Assembly: GCA_947258825.1 (NCBI GenBank)
Contig: CAMYJX010000031.1
Span: 1 to 62,134, forward strand
Direction of reading: 5' to 3'
DNA from: an uncultured Pseudomonadales bacterium
Lineage (GTDB): Bacteria; Pseudomonadota; Gammaproteobacteria; Pseudomonadales; Azotimanducaceae
DNA: 62,134 nucleotides
Position numbers and translations under genes: made by a program. Below, piece by piece: positions 58,987-62,134 of the stretch. Positions within the stretch are counted from its first letter, which is position 1, and each line of letters starts with the position of its first letter. Below the pieces are notes generated by a model, which saw only the letters and a program-made list of their open reading frames with translations, did no database searches and had not been told where the DNA came from.

Positions 58987-61611
58987 CTATCGATCCTCGG
59001 GCTCCGAATCCTCGTTCGCTGGAGCCTTCAGCGGATGTAGAGCCTTCAGCGGATGTAGAGCCTTCAGCGGATGTAGAGCCTTCAGCTCATAAAGCGCCTC
59101 CAGCGCCTGGCGTGGGGTAAGCTCATCGGGGTTGATCTCAGCTAGGCGCCCTGCCACCGGAGCGGGCAGGTCCGACTCGGCCGGGCTGTCCGGGGGCGGC
59201 GGGCTCGATGGTGCGGAAAGCCGGAACAGATCCGGTTGCAGCGGGTCTTCGACGCTCTGCAGCTCCAGATCCTGCAGCTTCTGCCTGGCTGCCTCGAGTA
59301 CCTGCGCCGGCACGCCGGCCAGACGTGCCACCTGAACGCCGTAGCTCTGGCTCGCGGGGCCGGGCTTCACGCTGTGCAGGAACACTATGCTGCCTTGGTG
59401 CTCGGTAGCCGCCAGATGAACGTTCGCGGTATCCGGCAGCTCTTTTTCAAGACCTGTCAACTCGAAGTAGTGGGTGGCGAAGAGGGTGTAGGAACGGCGC
59501 TCGCGCGCCAGAAAGCCCGCTGTGGCCCAGGCCAGGGCCAAGCCGTCGTACGTGCTTGTGCCTCGACCGATCTCGTCCAGCAGCACCAGGCTCGTTGCCG
59601 ACGCGTTGTGCAGTATGTTCGCGGTTTCGGTCATCTCCACCATGAACGTGGATCGGCCGCCAGTCAGATCATCCGACGCGCCGATTCGGGTGAAGATTCG
59701 ATCGATGGGGCCGATACGGGCGCCGCGGGCCGGCACGTAGCGGCCGGTGTACGCCAGCAGAACGATCAGCGCCGATTGGCGCATGTAGGTGGATTTCCCC
59801 CCCATGTTCGGTCCCGTGATGATCAGCATGCGTCGGCCGTCGCCAAGCTGAAGGTCGTTGGGCACGAACGGGTCCCGACTGGAATGGCGAACCACAGGAT
59901 GCCAACCCTGGTCGATCTCCAGAACGGCCTCTTCAGTGAGATCAGGCCGATTCAGGCCCAGGGTCTTTGCCCGTTCTGCAAAGCAGGCCAGCACGTCCAG
60001 CTGCGCGGCGCTTGCAGCGGCTTCCCGCAGCTGGAGAGCCGCCGCGGCCAGCGTTTCCTGTAGGGTTTCGAACAGCGCCCGCTCCAGCTTGAGCGCCCTG
60101 GCCTGGGCGGTAAGCGCCTCGTCCTCGAAGCGTTTGAGCTCCGGAGTAATGTAGCGCTCAGCATTCTTCAGGGTCTGGCGTCTGACATATTCAGGGGGGA
60201 CCTCGGCATTGCCCGCGGCGCGGCTGGTTTCTATGTAGTAGCCGTGAACCCGGTTATATCCCACCTTCAGCGTGCTGATACCTGTCTTTTCGCGCTCCTG
60301 GCGTTCCAGCTCGGCCAGCCATTGGCTGGCGTTTTCGGTCATGTTTCGCAGATCGTCCAGCTGCGCGTGATATCCGGCTGCAATGACACCGCCGTCGCGA
60401 ATGGTCACGGGCGGTGCTTCCACCAGCGCGGCGTCGAGCAGATCTACCTGCTCGGTGAAATCCCCCAGGCTTGCGGCCAGGGTCTGGAGATGGGGTGCCG
60501 TGCAACGCGCCAGCGTTGCCCGAAGGTGGGGAAACTGTTTCAGCGCGGTGCGCAGCCGGGACAGATCTCGCGGGCTGGCCCGCAGCAGGGCAAGACGGGA
60601 AACGATCCGCTCCAGGTCTCCCACCTCCTGCAGCTGCGCGCGCAGCGCTTCCAGATCGCTCTCTTCCAACAGCGCGGTAACCGCGCGCTGTCGTGCAAGC
60701 ACCAGATCGAGGTTCCGGGTCGGCGCGTTCAGCCAGCGTCGCAGGCAACGCGCGCCCATGCTGGTTCGAGCAGTGTTGAGCAGCGCGTACAGCGTCTGGT
60801 CCTCAGAGCCGTCCACCCGGCGGTCGATCTCCAGATTCCTGCGGGAATGGGCATCCAGAATGATGACCTCGCCCTGGCTCAGCGGGACCATTCGATCGAT
60901 GTAGTCCAGGGTCTGGCACTGAGTCATCTGGGCGTATTCGATCACGGCCGCCGCCGCGCCGATGACGGGTGAGGTGTCATCGATGCCGAAGCCTCGCAGA
61001 TCCTGGGTGCCGAAATGACGGGTCAGGCGCTCCGCGGCGAACTCCCGGTCGAACACCAGGGTGTCCCGCTCGCGCACGGCGGTCAGCTGCGCGGGCAACG
61101 TCTCTGCCAGAGTGCTCAGGCCGGCGGGCAGCAGAATCTCACCGGGCGTCAGGCGCGCCAGCTCGTTCATCAGGCTCGCTGAATCTGCTACCTCGGCGAC
61201 GGCGAGCTCGCCGCTGGCCAGGTTCAGCAGGGCGACGCCGAAGCCGTCGCCAGCGGGATTGATGGCCATCAGAACGCTGTCCCGGGATGCGTCCTGCAGC
61301 GCCTCCTCGGTCAGGGTGCCGGGCGTGACGATTCTCTGCACCTGGCGTTCCACCGGCCCTTTGCTGGTGGCCGGGTCGCCCACCTGCTCGCAGATCGCGA
61401 CGGATACGCCCAGCTTTACCAGCTTTGCCAGATAGCCGTCGGCCGCGTGGTAGGGCACGCCGCACATTGGAATGGGCTCCCCCGCGGACTGTCCCCGAGC
61501 GCGATAGAACAGCAGCTCGTCCGGGTGCCCGGCCTTTATGCGCAGATACTGCTGCATCATGGGGGTATGAGCGCTTTGCGAAGTCTGTGGCAATGGCACG
61601 GCAGTGGTCAT
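58987..61611 (-). CDS. mutS: DNA mismatch repair protein MutS lacking the FxE mismatch-recognition segment
   Basis: The 874-residue protein retains the connector, core, clamp and ATPase domains (Walker [16 protein letters not shown], Walker [23 protein letters not shown]). Near the N-terminus [20 protein letters not shown] leads to FYR (residues 35-37), which is joined directly to [16 protein letters not shown] at 61500/61501. The 24 codons that would encode MGDFYELFYDDAK and what follows, carrying the Phe and Glu that read mismatches, are missing in frame. The C-terminus has KALHPL repeats. As read, it should bind ATP but not recognise mismatches. ATG 61611 is preferred to TTG 61614. Confidence 0.93.
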   Translation of the reverse strand: MTTAVPLPQTSQSAHTPMMQQYLRIKAGHPDELLFYRARGQSAGEPIPMCGVPYHAADGYLAKLVKLGVSVAICEQVGDPATSKGPVERQVQRIVTPGTLTEEALQDASRDSVLMAINPAGDGFGVALLNLASGELAVAEVADSASLMNELARLTPGEILLPAGLSTLAETLPAQLTAVRERDTLVFDREFAAERLTRHFGTQDLRGFGIDDTSPVIGAAAAVIEYAQMTQCQTLDYIDRMVPLSQGEVIILDAHSRRNLEIDRRVDGSEDQTLYALLNTARTSMGARCLRRWLNAPTRNLDLVLARQRAVTALLEESDLEALRAQLQEVGDLERIVSRLALLRASPRDLSRLRTALKQFPHLRATLARCTAPHLQTLAASLGDFTEQVDLLDAALVEAPPVTIRDGGVIAAGYHAQLDDLRNMTENASQWLAELERQEREKTGISTLKVGYNRVHGYYIETSRAAGNAEVPPEYVRRQTLKNAERYITPELKRFEDEALTAQARALKLERALFETLQETLAAAALQLREAAASAAQLDVLACFAERAKTLGLNRPDLTEEAVLEIDQGWHPVVRHSSRDPFVPNDLQLGDGRRMLIITGPNMGGKSTYMRQSALIVLLAYTGRYVPARGARIGPIDRIFTRIGASDDLTGGRSTFMVEMTETANILHNASATSLVLLDEIGRGTSTYDGLALAWATAGFLARERRSYTLFATHYFELTGLEKELPDTANVHLAATEHQGSIVFLHSVKPGPASQSYGVQVARLAGVPAQVLEAARQKLQDLELQSVEDPLQPDLFRLSAPSSPPPPDSPAESDLPAPVAGRLAEINPDELTPRQALEALYELKALHPLKALHPLKALHPLKAPANEDSEPEDR
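59023..59090 (-). repeat. 18-bp tandem repeats encoding KALHPL at the MutS C-terminus
   Basis: The plus-strand unit AGCCTTCAGCGGATGTAG occurs three times (59023-59040, 59041-59058, 59059-59076) plus a partial unit ending at 59090. In the minus frame it codes KALHPL three times near residue 850-870, after ALYELKALH, in the disordered tail that precedes the stop. Confidence 0.85.
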
Positions 61612-61744
61612 CAAGTGGCGCTGGTAGGACCGCGGGAGTGAAACACTCCTGGCCGTGGAGCGTCAACTCGGGGCGCTCGGTATGATTCCCGCCTGAAAAA
61701 GCTGGTTGTAACGTAAGAAAGTGCCGCCGCAGCGACGCGTCCTG

Positions 61745-61773
61745 TTGCGACGGGTACTGATTATATATACAGT
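61745..61773 (+). promoter_or_regulatory. recA sigma-70 promoter (-35 TTGCGA, -10 TACAGT)
   Basis: TTGCGA at 61745-61750 and TACAGT at 61768-61773 are 17 bp apart and lie 114 bp before the recA start. Each hexamer matches consensus at four of six positions. The -10 overlaps the LexA box, so LexA binding would block polymerase, as in E. coli recA. Confidence 0.65.
61757..61772 (+). promoter_or_regulatory. LexA (SOS) box upstream of recA
   Basis: CTGATTATATATACAG matches the CTG-N10-CAG consensus exactly, with the AT-rich alternating centre typical of strong SOS boxes. Its place over the -10 of the recA promoter predicts LexA repression and induction by DNA damage. The divergent mutS starts 146 bp away. 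Confidence 0.88.
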
Positions 61774-61886
61774 GCATCTCAGTGGGCTAAAACCTGCCCG
61801 CAGGGCAGATTCAGCAAAAAGCGCGGGCCGGATTCAGAGAATAAAGCAATCCGGCCTCAGATTCAGGAGCAACTCAGGAGCAGACC

Positions 61887-62134
61887 GTGAGCAGAGACTT
61901 CAAGAAAGATGCGAGTAAGAACGAAGTGCACAAGGAAGTAAGCAAAGACCAGAACAAAGAGCGCGCGCTCACCGCAGCGCTGGCACAGATCGAACGTCAG
62001 TTCGGCAAGGGCTCCATGATGCGTCTCGGCGATCGGGAGCAGGTGAACGTGCCCGCCATTTCCACCGGCTCTCTGGGTCTCGATATCGCGCTGGGTGTCG
62101 GGGGGCTTCCCCGCGGCCGCGTCGTCGAGATATA
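61887..62134 (+). CDS. recA: Recombinase RecA, N-terminal part (runs off the right edge)
   Basis: GTG 61887, preceded by AGGAG, opens a frame beginning [20 protein letters not shown] and then the RecA core [40 protein letters not shown] and [20 protein letters not shown] up to the window edge. RecA polymerises on single-stranded DNA, promotes strand exchange and triggers LexA self-cleavage. The N-terminal extension of about 20 basic/polar residues is longer than E. coli RecA; an internal GTG could also start the protein. The Walker motifs lie beyond the edge. Confidence 0.95.
   Translation, partial: MSRDFKKDASKNEVHKEVSKDQNKERALTAALAQIERQFGKGSMMRLGDREQVNVPAISTGSLGLDIALGVGGLPRGRVVEI

Noticed and set aside
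58910..59092. Plus-strand frame with GCRAFS repeats
   Set aside because: It is the antisense reading of the mutS tail repeats, with no ribosome site or family match.

Overview
The window is a gene-dense stretch of a gammaproteobacterial chromosome, G+C rich (roughly 60% by eye). The evidence is gene order. There is nadB divergent from rpoE-rseA-rseB-rseC-mucD, then lepA-lepB-rnc-era-recO, the rpsB-tsf-pyrH-frr-uppS-cdsA-rseP-bamA-skp-lpxD-fabZ-lpxA-lpxB-rnhB-dnaE-tilS-pyrG-kdsA-eno-ftsB-truD-pcm-nlpD-rpoS supercluster, and the fdxA-mutS/recA end. DapD and FdxA are of the Pseudomonas-like type, and an AlgP-like histone tail protein is present. I cannot name a genus. I see no tRNA, rRNA, insertion sequence, prophage or CRISPR array.

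Layout. 1-4455: sigma-E envelope-stress module (rpoE, anti-sigma rseA, rseB, rseC, periplasmic protease mucD) divergent from nadB. 4518-13157: lepA, lepB, a DUF4845 pilin-like membrane protein, rnc, era, recO, rlmD and relA, mostly overlapping head to tail. 13219-17909: adk, a 438-bp AT-rich gap, a lysine/alanine repeat histone-like gene, moeA (minus), tsaB, a small unknown ORF and rsmJ. 17981-31076 (all minus, transcribed map to plsB): map, glnD, dapC, dapD (broken), dapE, gspN, gspC, gspD, plsB. 31408-58518 (all plus): translation, outer-membrane assembly, lipid A, replication and nucleotide genes ending with rpoS. 58548-62134: fdxA and mutS on minus, then recA leaving the window under a textbook LexA box.

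The genes fall into connected functions. The sigma-E system (RpoE/RseA/RseB plus RseP, with MucD) watches over the envelope machinery also encoded here (BamA, Skp, LpxA/B/D, KdsA, GspC/D/N). UppS, CdsA, PlsB and a DUF368 protein supply or recycle envelope lipids. RelA and RpoS are stress regulators. MutS and RecA handle DNA repair.

The odd features are absences and internal losses. MutS lacks the mismatch-reading FxE segment (about 24 codons, in frame). RnhB and DapD each have an internal deletion plus a frame change in a conserved core. MoeA has no ordinary start in the frame of its conserved N-terminus. RelA lacks the cysteine/zinc-finger domain. LpxA has Ala for a conserved His. The isoprenoid genes dxr, ispD and ispF, as well as accA, surE and cinA, are missing from their usual neighbourhoods. 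Several low-complexity repeats are also present: a histone-like KAPA tail, an SPEP tail on ribosomal protein S2, a KALHPL tail on MutS, and 14-bp repeats before frr. Assembly error is a live alternative for the dapD, rnhB, mutS and moeA lesions, and I say so at each.
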